A DNA stretch of 24,553 nucleotides, from assembly GCA_036397975.1 (NCBI GenBank), contig DASWHW010000179.1, forward strand, positions 1 to 24,553. Reading direction: 5' to 3'. Below, in pieces: positions 7,466 through 16,300 of the stretch. A program made the translations under genes and the position numbers. This DNA comes from SZUA-287 sp036397975 (GTDB taxonomy: Bacteria; Bacteroidota; Ignavibacteria; UBA10030; UBA6906). The stretch's first letter is position 1. Every line of letters begins with the position of its first letter. Under the pieces are notes generated by a model that saw only the letters and a program-made list of their open reading frames with translations, ran no database searches and was not told the DNA's origin.

Positions 7466-9184
7466 ATGATGATAAAACTCTCCTTTCGTGTTCAACTGAA
7501 CTACTATTTATGGTTGCTATTCACTCTGCTAATTTTTGCAGGTTCCGTCCAATCGGCATCCCGAAAGCCGGTGCGGGCGAAGCATGCGATGATCGTGTCG
7601 GCAGAGTCACTGGCAACATTTGCCGGTCTCGATATTCTGCGGAGCGGAGGAAACGCAATCGATGCGGCAGTTGCTGTTGCCTTTACACTTGCAGTAACGT
7701 ACCCGGAGGCGGGGAATATTGGCGGCGGTGGCTTCATGCTCATCCGCCTAGCAGATGGCCAATCAACAATGATCGACTTCCGCGAAAAGGCTCCGATGGC
7801 AGCAACGCGCGACATGTATTTGGATTCGTCGGGCAACGTTATTCCGGAGAAAAGCGTCCTCGGTCCGTTGGCATCAGGAGTTCCAGGAGCAGTCGCGGGA
7901 TTGCTGATGGCTTTGGAGGAGTACGGGACAAAGACCAGAGCAGAGGTTTTGGAAAAAGCGATTGCGTATTCCGGGAAGGGAATTACCGTCGATCTTCGGC
8001 TCGAAGAGTCACTCGCGGGGTATAGGAACGGCCTGGAAAAATTTCCCTCATCCACAAAAGTGTTTACGAAGAATGGGGAGCCGTACAAGGAAGGGGATTT
8101 ATTCAAACAACCAGACCTTGCCAAAACACTACGGGCGATTGCGAAGGATGGCCATGATGGATTCTATGAAGGTGAGGTTGCCGATCGGATCGTGGAGGAG
8201 ATGAAGCGAAGCGGAGGCATCATCACCCATGAAGATCTCGAATCCTATGAAGCTGTTGAGCGAACTCCGGTGTTCGGATCGTATCGCGGGTTTGAAATAA
8301 TATCCTCGGCCCCACCTTCTGCGGGAGGAACCGTTCTGTTGGAGATGCTCAACATCCTGGAAGGCCTGGACATGAAAGCGAAGGGAGCCCATTCATCGGC
8401 TGCTGTTCACGCCTTTGCAGCTGCTGCACAGCGGGCGTATGCCGACCGTGCACTATATCTTGGTGACCCTGATTTCGTGGAGATTCCTCAGCAACAACTT
8501 ATCTCGAAAGAGTATGCAGCCCTGAGACGCAAAACGTTCCAGGAGAATAAGGCGACGCCGAGCGCTGATGCTCCACGAGGGGATAAAGAAGAGGGATCGC
8601 ATGAGACGACTCACTTTAGCATCATCGATCAATTTGGAAATGCCGTGAGCACGACCGTTACAGTAAACTCACTCTATGGATGCAAAACTGTCGTGGATGG
8701 CGCCGGTTTCGTGCTCAACAACGAAATGGATGATTTTGTGTCAAAGCCGCTAAATCCCGATTCCTATGAGCTTGTTGGGTTCGAAGCCAATGCGATCGCA
8801 CCGGAGAAGCGCATGGTCAGCTCAATGACTCCCACAATCGTCGTCAAGAATGATCTGCCCTATCTCATCGTCGGTGGACGAGGAGGAAGCCGCATCACGA
8901 CGGCTGTTGCACAAGTGATCTTGAATGTTGTTGACTTTGGCATGAATGTGCAGGAGGCCGTTGATTTCGCTCGTGTTCATCATCAGTGGCGACCTGACAA
9001 GATTCTGTACGAGCCCTTCACATTGCCGCAGGATGTAATGGTCAATCTCCAGGTGATGGGGTACCTATTGGAGGCTACATCCATTGCGAACGGTCGGGTC
9101 GAAGTGATAATGAGAGACGCGGTGACCGGTTACTATCTGGGAGCGCCTGATCCTCGTGAAGAAGGAGTTGCAGCGGGATTTTAG
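7466..9184 (+). CDS. ggt: Gamma-glutamyltransferase (glutathione hydrolase)
   Basis: 572 residues, the usual length. A signal peptide (residues about 1-31, 'YYLWLLFTLLIFAGSVQSA') sends it to the periplasm, where the family cleaves or transfers the gamma-glutamyl group of glutathione and related peptides. Visible landmarks are 'ILRSGGNAIDAAVAVAFTL' and 'IGGGGFMLIR', 'DFREKAP' (substrate-carboxylate arginine region), and the autoprocessing site 'ETTHFSI' with Thr381 (codon 8606-8608) as the expected nucleophile and new N-terminus of the small subunit. 'SSMTPTIVV' (serines of the oxyanion/substrate site) and 'GGRGGSRITT' (normally GSPGGSR) follow. The Pro-to-Arg change in that last loop is unusual, but both key glycines remain. 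The start is either of two consecutive ATGs (7466 or 7469), with no clear Shine-Dalgarno. A terminator separates it from ssb. Confidence 0.95.
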   Translation: MMIKLSFRVQLNYYLWLLFTLLIFAGSVQSASRKPVRAKHAMIVSAESLATFAGLDILRSGGNAIDAAVAVAFTLAVTYPEAGNIGGGGFMLIRLADGQSTMIDFREKAPMAATRDMYLDSSGNVIPEKSVLGPLASGVPGAVAGLLMALEEYGTKTRAEVLEKAIAYSGKGITVDLRLEESLAGYRNGLEKFPSSTKVFTKNGEPYKEGDLFKQPDLAKTLRAIAKDGHDGFYEGEVADRIVEEMKRSGGIITHEDLESYEAVERTPVFGSYRGFEIISSAPPSAGGTVLLEMLNILEGLDMKAKGAHSSAAVHAFAAAAQRAYADRALYLGDPDFVEIPQQQLISKEYAALRRKTFQENKATPSADAPRGDKEEGSHETTHFSIIDQFGNAVSTTVTVNSLYGCKTVVDGAGFVLNNEMDDFVSKPLNPDSYELVGFEANAIAPEKRMVSSMTPTIVVKNDLPYLIVGGRGGSRITTAVAQVILNVVDFGMNVQEAVDFARVHHQWRPDKILYEPFTLPQDVMVNLQVMGYLLEATSIANGRVEVIMRDAVTGYYLGAPDPREEGVAAGF

Positions 9185-9208
9185 GTTCCATATTCTGGCT
9201 TCACTACC

Positions 9209-9237
9209 TTGACAATGGAAGAACCAAGCACTATATT
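9209..9237 (+). promoter_or_regulatory. Sigma70-like promoter of the B12-regulated transcript
   Basis: TTGACA (9209-9214), 17-bp spacer, TATATT (9232-9237): the best promoter match in the window. A start near 9244 would put the riboswitch P1 stem (from 9253) at the very 5' end of the RNA. Confidence 0.7.
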
Positions 9238-9252
9238 GTCGAGCAATTTTGT

Positions 9253-9429
9253 TTGTTCTTTGCATAATGGTTTTGGTGTGGCGCCTAATGGTGCCATGAA
9301 AAGGGAATTCCGTTCAAACCGGAAGCTGCCCCGCAACTGTAATTGGTATTTAATTTTCTACCACTGACTCTGAGAGTTGGGAAGGTAGAAGATGTGTCAA
9401 GCCAAGAGCCAGGAGACCTGCCAGAACAA
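9253..9429 (+). ncRNA. Cobalamin (B12) riboswitch aptamer
   Basis: The two conserved landmarks are present: the core GCTGCCCCGCAACTGTAA (9325-9342), preceded by the AAAAGGGAA element (9299-9306), and the B12 box GAGCCAGGAGACCTGCC (9406-9422). The P1 stem can be written exactly: TTGTTCT (9253-9259) with AGAACAA (9423-9429), 7 perfect pairs, which sets the boundaries. This RNA class binds adenosylcobalamin or a related cobalamin and usually lowers expression of B12 uptake or synthesis genes. The downstream gene is a TonB-dependent receptor of BtuB type, which fits. The subclass (adenosyl versus aquo/methyl) was not determined from sequence. Confidence 0.95.
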
Positions 9430-9432
9430 TTT

Positions 9433-9460
9433 CCGAAAGCGCCTTCGCGGGAAGGTTCGG
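9433..9460 (+). promoter_or_regulatory. Riboswitch P13-like hairpin (expression platform)
   Basis: Nested stems: CCGAA (9433-9437) with TTCGG (9456-9460), and CCTTC (9442-9446) with GAAGG (9451-9455), loop GCGG. It follows P1 directly, where class-I cobalamin riboswitches carry the P13 stem whose loop contacts L5. GGGAAG (9449-9454) could instead pair with CTTCCC (9490-9495). Confidence 0.6.
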
Positions 9461-9482
9461 GCTGAATTTGTGTAATATTTGA

Positions 9483-9515
9483 CCCCAGTCTTCCCCAGAA
9501 TGCAGGGGTTTTTTT
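9483..9515 (+). terminator. Riboswitch-controlled terminator
   Basis: CCCC (9493-9496) or the alternative CCCC (9483-9486) can pair with GGGG (9505-9508), immediately followed by seven T (9509-9515). The stem is short, but the GGGG plus T7 layout directly after a cobalamin aptamer indicates transcriptional control. The receptor start is a further 185 bp downstream. Confidence 0.65.
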
Positions 9516-9533
9516 ATGGCCCTTCAAAGTGAC

Positions 9534-9673
9534 TTGTCCACACCGATTTCACTCTTGGCGTTGGCGCTTTCCCAAAAATTCCCCAAAACCAACCTGATCG
9601 AGGCGAAAAAATGCTGAGGTTATCCACGGAAACTCCATCTGTGTGGATAACTCGCGAATAACATTGTGGATAA
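9534..9673. other. Cluster of four DnaA-box-like 9-mers
   Basis: TTGTCCACA (9534-9542, one mismatch to TTATCCACA), TTATCCACG (9620-9628, one mismatch), and TGTGGATAA at 9642-9650 and 9665-9673 (both perfect on the - strand). Between them lie a TTGGCG tandem repeat (9555-9566) and an imperfect TTCCC(C)AAAA repeat (9569-9589). The boxes at 9620 and 9642 are opposed, forming the inverted repeat GTTATCCAC...GTGGATAAC. The motifs are plain in the sequence; whether DnaA uses them is inference. This accounts for the otherwise geneless 9516-9699 stretch. Confidence 0.55.
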
Positions 9674-9699
9674 TTTTTCATATGCGGGAGTAACTTCTT

Positions 9700-11856
9700 A
9701 TGAAACAAACCATTCTTCTCTCCGGTCTCTTGATGTTCCATCGTCTGATTTACGCACAAGGCGAGAACGATACAACAAAAACCTATTCCCTTGACGAGAT
9801 CGTTGTTACCGCTACAAAGAGTCCGAAAGCAATCAAAGATATTGCGCGTAGTGTAACCGTCTTTTCAAATGCTGAAATCTCTGGATCACTCTTCCAAACG
9901 CCGGCTGAACTTCTTTCCTTGCAAGAAGGCATCTACGTTGTGGGGAGCGGTCAGGTTCCGGGCAGCCTCCAGAGTTTGTTTCTCCGAGGAGCGAACAATG
10001 GCCACACCACCGTCTTGCTTGATGGAATCCGATTAACGGACCCGTCCTCCGTTCAGAATACGATTGACCTATCTGAACTCTCCCTCGCGAATACTGACCG
10101 CATCGAGATTGTACGAGGTTCGCACGGGACTCTCTTCGGAACTTCGGGAATCGGAGGCGTTGTCAATCTGTTTTCAAAGACTCCTCTCCGAATCGGGGCG
10201 GGTGGCGAAGCGGAAATTCAAGGCGGGGGATTTGACAGCGGAGGATTCGCACTCTCGGAATACGCTCACGCGGAGTATCATGACGAGTTTGGACTATACA
10301 TACTGGGCGAAATTCTCAACCAAAATGTGCGGGGATTTGATGCGACCGTGGCAAATCCAACTCTTCCCACCTCATCTGCACCTCGTGACGCCGATAATTT
10401 TTCGAACAAACAATTTGGTGGCAAGATTGGATATAAGGGGGGGCAATCTGACGCGTACTTCTCCTATCGACGTACCGATCAAAAAAAAGACATTGATGAT
10501 GGTGCGTTTGCCGATGATGACAACAACGTCGTAAATCAGGATCGCGATTTCTTTGCGTTCGGCGTGGGTCACGCCTTTTCCAATGGTTTGAATGTCCGAT
10601 ATGTCGGTGGATATACAAGACTCAGCAGATCATCGGTGGACGACTCTTCCTACATTCCGGATGTCGGGATGTTTGATGGCACTTATTCCTCCGCCTCTTA
10701 TATCGGGAAAAACACTCATCATGAGATACAACTTCAAAGGAAGTTTGATAACATTGACGTTATCGTCGGCGGAACACTCAACCGGGAATCGATGTCCTCT
10801 CAATCTGACTTCTATTCACAAAGCTCCTTTGGTGTGTTTACGAGTTCCACCGATCTGGACTCTCTCGACTTGCATACGACTACGTCCGCGGTCTATGGAT
10901 ACGCTGATCTAAATGGTGGAATTATTTCGCCAGACCTGGAGATGTTCTCCGTGGCGATGGGTGGGAGATGGAACAGCCACAGCATATACGGAAGTAATGC
11001 CACGATCGAGATCAGCCCATCCTGGAGGGTTGGGGGGAGTACGCTCCTGTATGCCTCCTTTGCAACCGGATTCAATGCGCCCTCTTTGTACCAGCTTGGC
11101 GCCCCGGACATCGGTCCAGTCTCAAGCATTCGCCGCGGAAACAAATTGCTCAAGCCCGAACGGTCTCGTTCCCTTGAGGCTGGCCTGAAACAAGCTTTCG
11201 GAAGTGAGCTACGACTTACACTAGCCGCCTTCTCCACATCGATTGATGACTATATCGACTATGTGTATCTCTGGACCCCCAACCTTGTCGACAGCCTGAC
11301 CTTTCTCGATTACAGGGGAGATACATACATCAATTCGGGTCGTCAAACAATTTCCGGAGTCGAGATCGGACTTCAGTCCGAGGTAAACGAGAAGCTGTTT
11401 CTGGCTGCAAATACATCTATTGTCACAGGAACGCTAAAATACGATCCCGCGAATATCGATGCGAACCAGACAGGAGGAAGTCTTTTACAAGTATTCGATA
11501 ATGGAGAGTTCCTGGGCGCAGCGAGAAATGTGAACGGACTTTCCCGCAGGCCGATGACAGCCAATTTCATAGCCGTTTACAAACCGATAAGGCTTCTCTC
11601 CCTGCAATTCAACATTCGATATGTGGGTACTCGCAAGGACGTGGCGTATGATCCAGGAAGCGGACCATTTGGTGCGCTCGGTCGTGTTGATGTGAGTGAT
11701 TACACGATATTCGATTTCTCCGCCAGGTTTTTCATTACCCGTTCGCTTGCTGTCAGTTTACGTCTGGAGAATGTGTTTGACGCCTCGTATTCAGAAATAC
11801 AAGGCTATGCAACACGGGGTAGGGGAGTGTTCGGAGGCGTTCGATTCGCGTTGTAA
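9700..11856 (+). CDS. btuB: TonB-dependent outer-membrane receptor, BtuB-like (cobalamin uptake)
   Basis: 718 residues. Signal peptide residues 1-19 ('TILLSGLLMFHRLIYAQ'). A TonB box/plug start lies at residues 31-40 ('LDEIVVTATK'). The plug domain, to about residue 165, has 'LFLRGANNGHTTVLLDGIRL' and 'DRIEIVRGSHGTLFGTSGIG', typical of TonB-dependent receptors. The 22-strand barrel fills the rest and ends 'LRLENVFDASYSEIQGY...GVRFAL', with 'FATGFNAPSLYQLG' inside, as in BtuB/vitamin-receptor relatives. It would import substrate across the outer membrane using TonB energy. The cobalamin assignment rests on the upstream riboswitch and BtuB-like features; cobinamide or another corrinoid is possible. 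GGGAG (9685-9689) precedes the ATG. No btuCDF genes are in the window. The 3' end faces a convergent gene across a 95-bp gap with a hairpin. Confidence 0.9.
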   Translation: MKQTILLSGLLMFHRLIYAQGENDTTKTYSLDEIVVTATKSPKAIKDIARSVTVFSNAEISGSLFQTPAELLSLQEGIYVVGSGQVPGSLQSLFLRGANNGHTTVLLDGIRLTDPSSVQNTIDLSELSLANTDRIEIVRGSHGTLFGTSGIGGVVNLFSKTPLRIGAGGEAEIQGGGFDSGGFALSEYAHAEYHDEFGLYILGEILNQNVRGFDATVANPTLPTSSAPRDADNFSNKQFGGKIGYKGGQSDAYFSYRRTDQKKDIDDGAFADDDNNVVNQDRDFFAFGVGHAFSNGLNVRYVGGYTRLSRSSVDDSSYIPDVGMFDGTYSSASYIGKNTHHEIQLQRKFDNIDVIVGGTLNRESMSSQSDFYSQSSFGVFTSSTDLDSLDLHTTTSAVYGYADLNGGIISPDLEMFSVAMGGRWNSHSIYGSNATIEISPSWRVGGSTLLYASFATGFNAPSLYQLGAPDIGPVSSIRRGNKLLKPERSRSLEAGLKQAFGSELRLTLAAFSTSIDDYIDYVYLWTPNLVDSLTFLDYRGDTYINSGRQTISGVEIGLQSEVNEKLFLAANTSIVTGTLKYDPANIDANQTGGSLLQVFDNGEFLGAARNVNGLSRRPMTANFIAVYKPIRLLSLQFNIRYVGTRKDVAYDPGSGPFGALGRVDVSDYTIFDFSARFFITRSLAVSLRLENVFDASYSEIQGYATRGRGVFGGVRFAL

Positions 11857-11904
11857 ACGTTAACGAACGCGTAGGAAGGTAAGGTAGTAATAGACAAGGA
11901 GTCT

Positions 11905-11928
11905 CGCAGGCGACCTTTCGCAACTGCG
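11905..11928. terminator. Hairpin between convergent genes
   Basis: CGCAG-GCGA (11905-11913), loop CCTT, TCGC-AA-CTGCG (11918-11928): nine pairs with a 2-nt bulge, placed between the stops of the receptor gene (+) and the response regulator (-). No T tract on either strand, so a bidirectional terminator role is only suggested by position. Confidence 0.4.
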
Positions 11929-11951
11929 TACGCTAGCTAAAGTCGCGGTGA

Positions 11952-12647
11952 CTAAAGCAGTCGCTCTTTGAGTACCTTTGCCACTGCGCCGCTTTTCGAA
12001 TGCACCTGGAGTTTCTGGTAAATATTTTTGAGGTGCGTATCGATAGTGTGAAAGCTAAGAAAAAGCTGATCAGCGATGAGTTTCTTGGTAAGACCATCGA
12101 TCATCAAACGAAGAATATCCTTTTCTCTTTCCGTGAGACCATAGTCTCCTTTTGGCGCCGCGAAATTCGAGAACATATCAAGCACGCGCCGCGCGATTTG
12201 TGCGTTCATTGGAGCGCCGCCATTGAGAACTTCATGAATCGCAGAGAGGATGTCGTCGGCTGGAGAACTTTTTAGCAAGTAGCCGTTAGCTCCTGCACAA
12301 ATCGCCTTAAAGATTTTTTCGTCTTCCTCGAAAATGGTCAACATGAGGATATCGGTTGCCGGCGAAATGGCTTTGATTCTCCGCACGCCTTCAATGCCAT
12401 CAATTCCCGGCAACCCGATATCCATAAGCACAACGTCGGGTGCAAATTCTTTTTCCAGCTTTTCGAGCAATGCCTCGCACGAGTCAAAAGAAAACTCGCA
12501 ACGTAACCCTTCTGCCGCATCGACGATCGAAACCAGGGTCGTCCGGAATAACGTGTCATCTTCAATAACCCAGATCGTGACCGAGTTGCGATCATACATG
12601 TTTGTGCTTTGGTTTTTCTGGCTCTTTCGAATTTGCAAAGGCGACAT
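11952..12647 (-). CDS. LuxR/NarL-family response regulator
   Basis: 231 residues. A receiver domain (about 24-135) has the acidic pair ED-D at 29-31, phospho-acceptor Asp76 in 'VVLMDIGLPG', Thr104 ('LMLTIF') and Lys126 ('YLLKSS'). A C-terminal LuxR-type helix-turn-helix follows (about 168-230: 'LTEREKDILRLMIDGLTKK', 'SFHTIDTHLKNIYQKL'). It should bind DNA when phosphorylated, most likely by the histidine kinase at 13316-16432. The start at 12647 has GAGG 11 nt upstream, overlapping the stop of the lipoprotein gene and suggesting translational coupling. The ATG at 12599 (17th codon) is an alternative without a Shine-Dalgarno and also gives a complete receiver domain. Its target genes are not shown. 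Confidence 0.93.
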   Translation of the reverse strand: MSPLQIRKSQKNQSTNMYDRNSVTIWVIEDDTLFRTTLVSIVDAAEGLRCEFSFDSCEALLEKLEKEFAPDVVLMDIGLPGIDGIEGVRRIKAISPATDILMLTIFEEDEKIFKAICAGANGYLLKSSPADDILSAIHEVLNGGAPMNAQIARRVLDMFSNFAAPKGDYGLTEREKDILRLMIDGLTKKLIADQLFLSFHTIDTHLKNIYQKLQVHSKSGAVAKVLKERLL

Positions 12648-12660
12648 GGCTCTCGTGACC

Positions 12661-13230
12661 TCAATTCTTGGTAGAAACAGGATAGTATCCGAGCGAAAAC
12701 GTTAAGGATTCCTCAGCATCGCTCAGGTGTAAGATATCCACCCAAACCAGGGGCTGACCTCCTGGTTCTGTTGCATGGGAATCGCTCCAGATGATAGGCG
12801 GGACCCCATCCTCACCTGGAGGACATCCGTTATTGGTTGCTGATCCCGAATCATCAGGGCACCAGTCCTGGTTATCGGGGACTCCGTCATGGTCGCGATC
12901 ACTTCCATTGCCTGCAGAAGAAAGAGCGCTTGTCGGACCGTCGGCGCGCGTTTCTTGAGCCTGAGCCGTACGCGCCACAAGAACACTCCAACGCCAGCTT
13001 GTCCACGTCTTCCCAAAATTGTCTGGAATGGAGACAAAGATGGTTCCTTTGCGAAGGGTGGCGTCAACCGTGTAGGTACCTACCTTAACCGACACCGAGG
13101 TGTCAGGCCAGGCTTTCGTACTTCCTGTAGGGAACGTAACTGATGGCTTACTTCCCTGTTTCCCGCATTGGAGGACAGTGAAGGAAAGGGCGAAAATGAC
13201 TAGGAATGTGGCAAATGAAAGGTGCCGCAT
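12661..13230 (-). CDS. Small lipoprotein with thrombospondin-type-3 calcium-binding motif
   Basis: 189 residues. The start is fixed by AGGAGG (complement of 13236-13241), 5 nt upstream. A signal peptide ends in lipobox 'VLQC' with Cys22, so the protein is a membrane-anchored lipoprotein. Residues 50-85 are beta-rich ('GTYTVDATLRKGTIFVSIPD'). Residues 111-124 read DRDHDGVPDNQDWC, the D-x-D-x-D-G thrombospondin type 3 pattern that binds calcium in known proteins, with a second Cys at 136 ('NNGCPPGEDGVPP'). The C-terminal 45 residues match nothing I recognise. It lies between the histidine kinase (85-bp gap) and the response regulator (13-bp gap) on the same strand. A role as accessory sensor or output of that two-component system is inference from position. 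Overall function is unknown. Confidence 0.8.
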   Translation of the reverse strand: MRHLSFATFLVIFALSFTVLQCGKQGSKPSVTFPTGSTKAWPDTSVSVKVGTYTVDATLRKGTIFVSIPDNFGKTWTSWRWSVLVARTAQAQETRADGPTSALSSAGNGSDRDHDGVPDNQDWCPDDSGSATNNGCPPGEDGVPPIIWSDSHATEPGGQPLVWVDILHLSDAEESLTFSLGYYPVSTKN

Positions 13231-13305
13231 CGTAACCTCCTGGTGAGAGTTGAAGAATTCACCCTCTGCAGCCGGGTGTAATGTAAGGGAAAATATCTTG
13301 GGGGG

Positions 13306-13325
13306 AATACCGTGTTCACGGTATT
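13306..13325. repeat. Perfect 9-bp inverted repeat over the kinase stop codon
   Basis: AATACCGTG (13306-13314), TT, CACGGTATT (13317-13325). It contains the TGA stop of the kinase gene (13316-13318, - strand). On the + strand it is followed by TTTG; on the - strand, the direction of transcription, C-rich sequence follows, so it is not a standard terminator for the kinase. Confidence 0.6.
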
Positions 13326-16300
13326 TTTGCGGTCACGACAACGGTTGTTCCTTTTCCTATTGCACTCTCGAAATGAACGGATCCGCCCAGACGACCTGCC
13401 CGTGTTTTAAGGGTTTTCATGCCATGCCCCGGGCTAGGCTGGGAAGGATCAAAACCGACACCGTCATCTCTTACCGTGAGGTGGAATTGGCTGTCCGTTT
13501 CGTCAATAAAAATGTCGATTGTCTTCGCACGAGCATGCTTGATGATATTGTGAAGAATCTCTTTGTAGATCAGAAGAATGTTTCGTCGAAAGTCCATATC
13601 AACAACATGGGCGATTTTCGTACTCTGGCAATAGAAGTTGACCTTGTCTGAACGGATCATCGAATTTGCGGCATCTCGCATCCGGAGAACGAGGTTATCA
13701 ATCTTGTCGTGTTCAGGATTAATAACCCAGACAATGTCGCGAAGCGCCTCGGCTGTGTGACGGGCACTCTTGCTTATCTCAGTCAGTTGCTGACTTTCGG
13801 TTTCACCAAGAGTGGATTTGTTTCGAACCATATCACTCAGTAAGGCAATGCTCCCGAGGCTGCTTCCGATATCATCGTGCAGGTCGCTAGCAATGCGGAC
13901 ACGCATCCGCTCGATTGCAAGCAATTGCGCCACGCGCCGATTATAGAGTAGGGCAATGATGCCAACTGCTACCAGCACGACGAGAATGCGAAACCACCAG
14001 GTTTGCCAGTACGGCGGCCGGACGACGAGTGAGATTGCCGTTCCGACGTCGTTCCAGATCCCATCACTGTTCGATGCCTTAACGCGAAAGACATACGACC
14101 CTGGATTCAGATTTGTATAGGTGGCATACCTGCGCGTACCAACCTCAATCCATCGGTTATCAAAACCCTCCATCGTGTATGCATATAGGTTGTCTGCAGG
14201 ATTGGCGTAATCGAGCGCTGCATAGGCAAAGGAAATGAAGTTCTGATCGTAAGAAAGGTTGACTACCTTCTTCGTAGTGACTGAGCTGTCCAGGGGGAAT
14301 GCCCTTTCGAAAACATTGAACTCGGTCAGCGCTACGGTTGGGGGATGCTTGTTGTCTTTGATGCTGTCCGGAAAAAATACATTCAGTCCGTTCTTCCCAC
14401 CCACAATAATCTGCCCGTTCTTTGCTCTGAAGCTCGCATTTGAGAAGTCATTCCCCTGCAAGCCATCCGCGACGCGATACGTTCTGAATTCTCCCGTGGT
14501 GGGGTTGAACCGGACCAGTCCCGAGGCTGTGTTGACCCACAGGGACCCGTGCGAATCGCTTAACATGGCGAGGACATAGTTTGAAGCATGCTCTTCCTCA
14601 TTGAGGTACCGAGTAAAAGTCCTGGTTGCAGGATTGAATTTGTTCAGTCCGTTGGCTGTTCCGATCCACAACGTCCCGGATGTGTCTTCGTGAAAGGAGT
14701 ACACAAGGTTGTTGCTAATACTTGTTTGATCCTGTGGGTCATGTGAGAAGTGGTGAAAGGAAGTTCTGGCGCTGTTCAGCACTGAGAGCCCATCGCCTTC
14801 TGTCCCTATCCACAGCAAGCCGTTGCGGTCTTCGAGGATCGAGCGCACCCTGTCGTTGCGCAATGACGTGGTATCGTTTTGATGATGACGATAATGGCTG
14901 AATGATGAAGTAGCCCTTTCGTAACGATCAAGGCCCGAGGCCGCGGTTCCGATCCAGAGATCATGGTTACGGTCCTCATAGATGTCGCTGATTTCGTCCG
15001 AGCTCACCGCATAGGAATCAGTCGAAGATGGGAGAAACAGCCGGGTCTTACCAGTAATAGGGTCGAGGCTGTTTAGTCCTCCCCCATACGTTCCAATCCA
15101 AATGACCCCCTGATGATCTTCAAGCAGTTTTGAAACATAGCTGTGGCTAATTCCTCCGGACTTTTCCCCGCTGCTGGGTAAGTGAATAAATTGCTTGCTG
15201 TCGCTCGGTCGATTAAAAAGCCCACCACTCTGGGTTCCCACCCAAAGATTCCCGCGCCGATCTTCAAGAACGGTTTGTACAATACCTCCACTCAGGCGAG
15301 ATTGGTTTCCCGGCTTATTGGAAATTAACTGGAATTGCTTTCGTTCGATGTTCAGTTTGCTGACGCCCCCACTGGTTGTGCCGACCCAGAATGCGCCGGC
15401 GCGGTCAAGGAAGAGTGTTCGCACGTCATCATCGGAAAGACTGAGCTCGTTGTTGCTCTCACTCTTCACGATCGTGAAGGTTTCTGACCGAGGGTTGAGG
15501 ATGGAAAGCCCCCCTCCAAGTGTACCGATCCACAGGAGACTCCGTTCATCGAACCTCAGAGCAAAAACTTTATTATGGCTGAGTGAGTTTCTGATGCGAT
15601 CGTGAACAAAGCGCGTAACCGCGCCGGTTATTAGATTCATGCGATTGAGGCCCCCGGTCGTTCCGATCCAAATGTTCCCCAGTCCGTCGGCTGCAATCGG
15701 TCCCACAGCCCCGGTGGTGAGTGAATTCTGCTCCGAGTCACTATGGTGATAGGTTATAATATGTTGAGACTCGAGATCGAGTCTAAAGAGCGCCTGGGCT
15801 GTTCCGATCCACAATTGGCCGTCGGGATACTCGAAGATTGATCGGATGTAAAAATCTCTAGGTGACAAGGGGCTCTCCTTGTCAAGTCGCATCCGGGTGA
15901 CTGCTCCAGTGGCTCGGTCGAGGATGCACAAACCACCTCCATATGTGCCAACCCAGAACGAGCCCCTCGAGTCCTCGTAAAGTGAAAGCACCGAGTTGGA
16001 GGGGAGTGTTGTGGAGTCATCCTCTTTTGAAACATACCTGGTAAAACGTTCGGTGGCTTGATCAAACCTGTTTAACCCTCCCTTGAAGGTACCGACCCAC
16101 AACGACCCCTTACTATCCTCTAATACTGACCAAGCCGTCTTATCGGAGAGCGACGTGGAGTCACCGGGGTCATTCTGAAAAATCTTAATATCATAACCAT
16201 CGTATCGACAAAGTCCTTCCATCGTGGCAAACCACATGAAACCAAAATGATCCTGAATAATGGAATTCACGACCGGGCTGGGGAGCCCCTGATCGGCTGT

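Noticed and set aside
7504..8124. Long open frame (206 codons) on the - strand inside the gamma-glutamyltransferase gene
   Set aside because: It lies entirely opposite a clearly functional enzyme gene, has no recognisable domain and no ribosome-binding site; antisense shadow.
9534..9673. Calling the DnaA-box cluster oriC outright
   Set aside because: No dnaA, gidA or rpmH neighbours, no clear AT-rich unwinding element, and gene directions do not diverge from the site; kept as a finding only.
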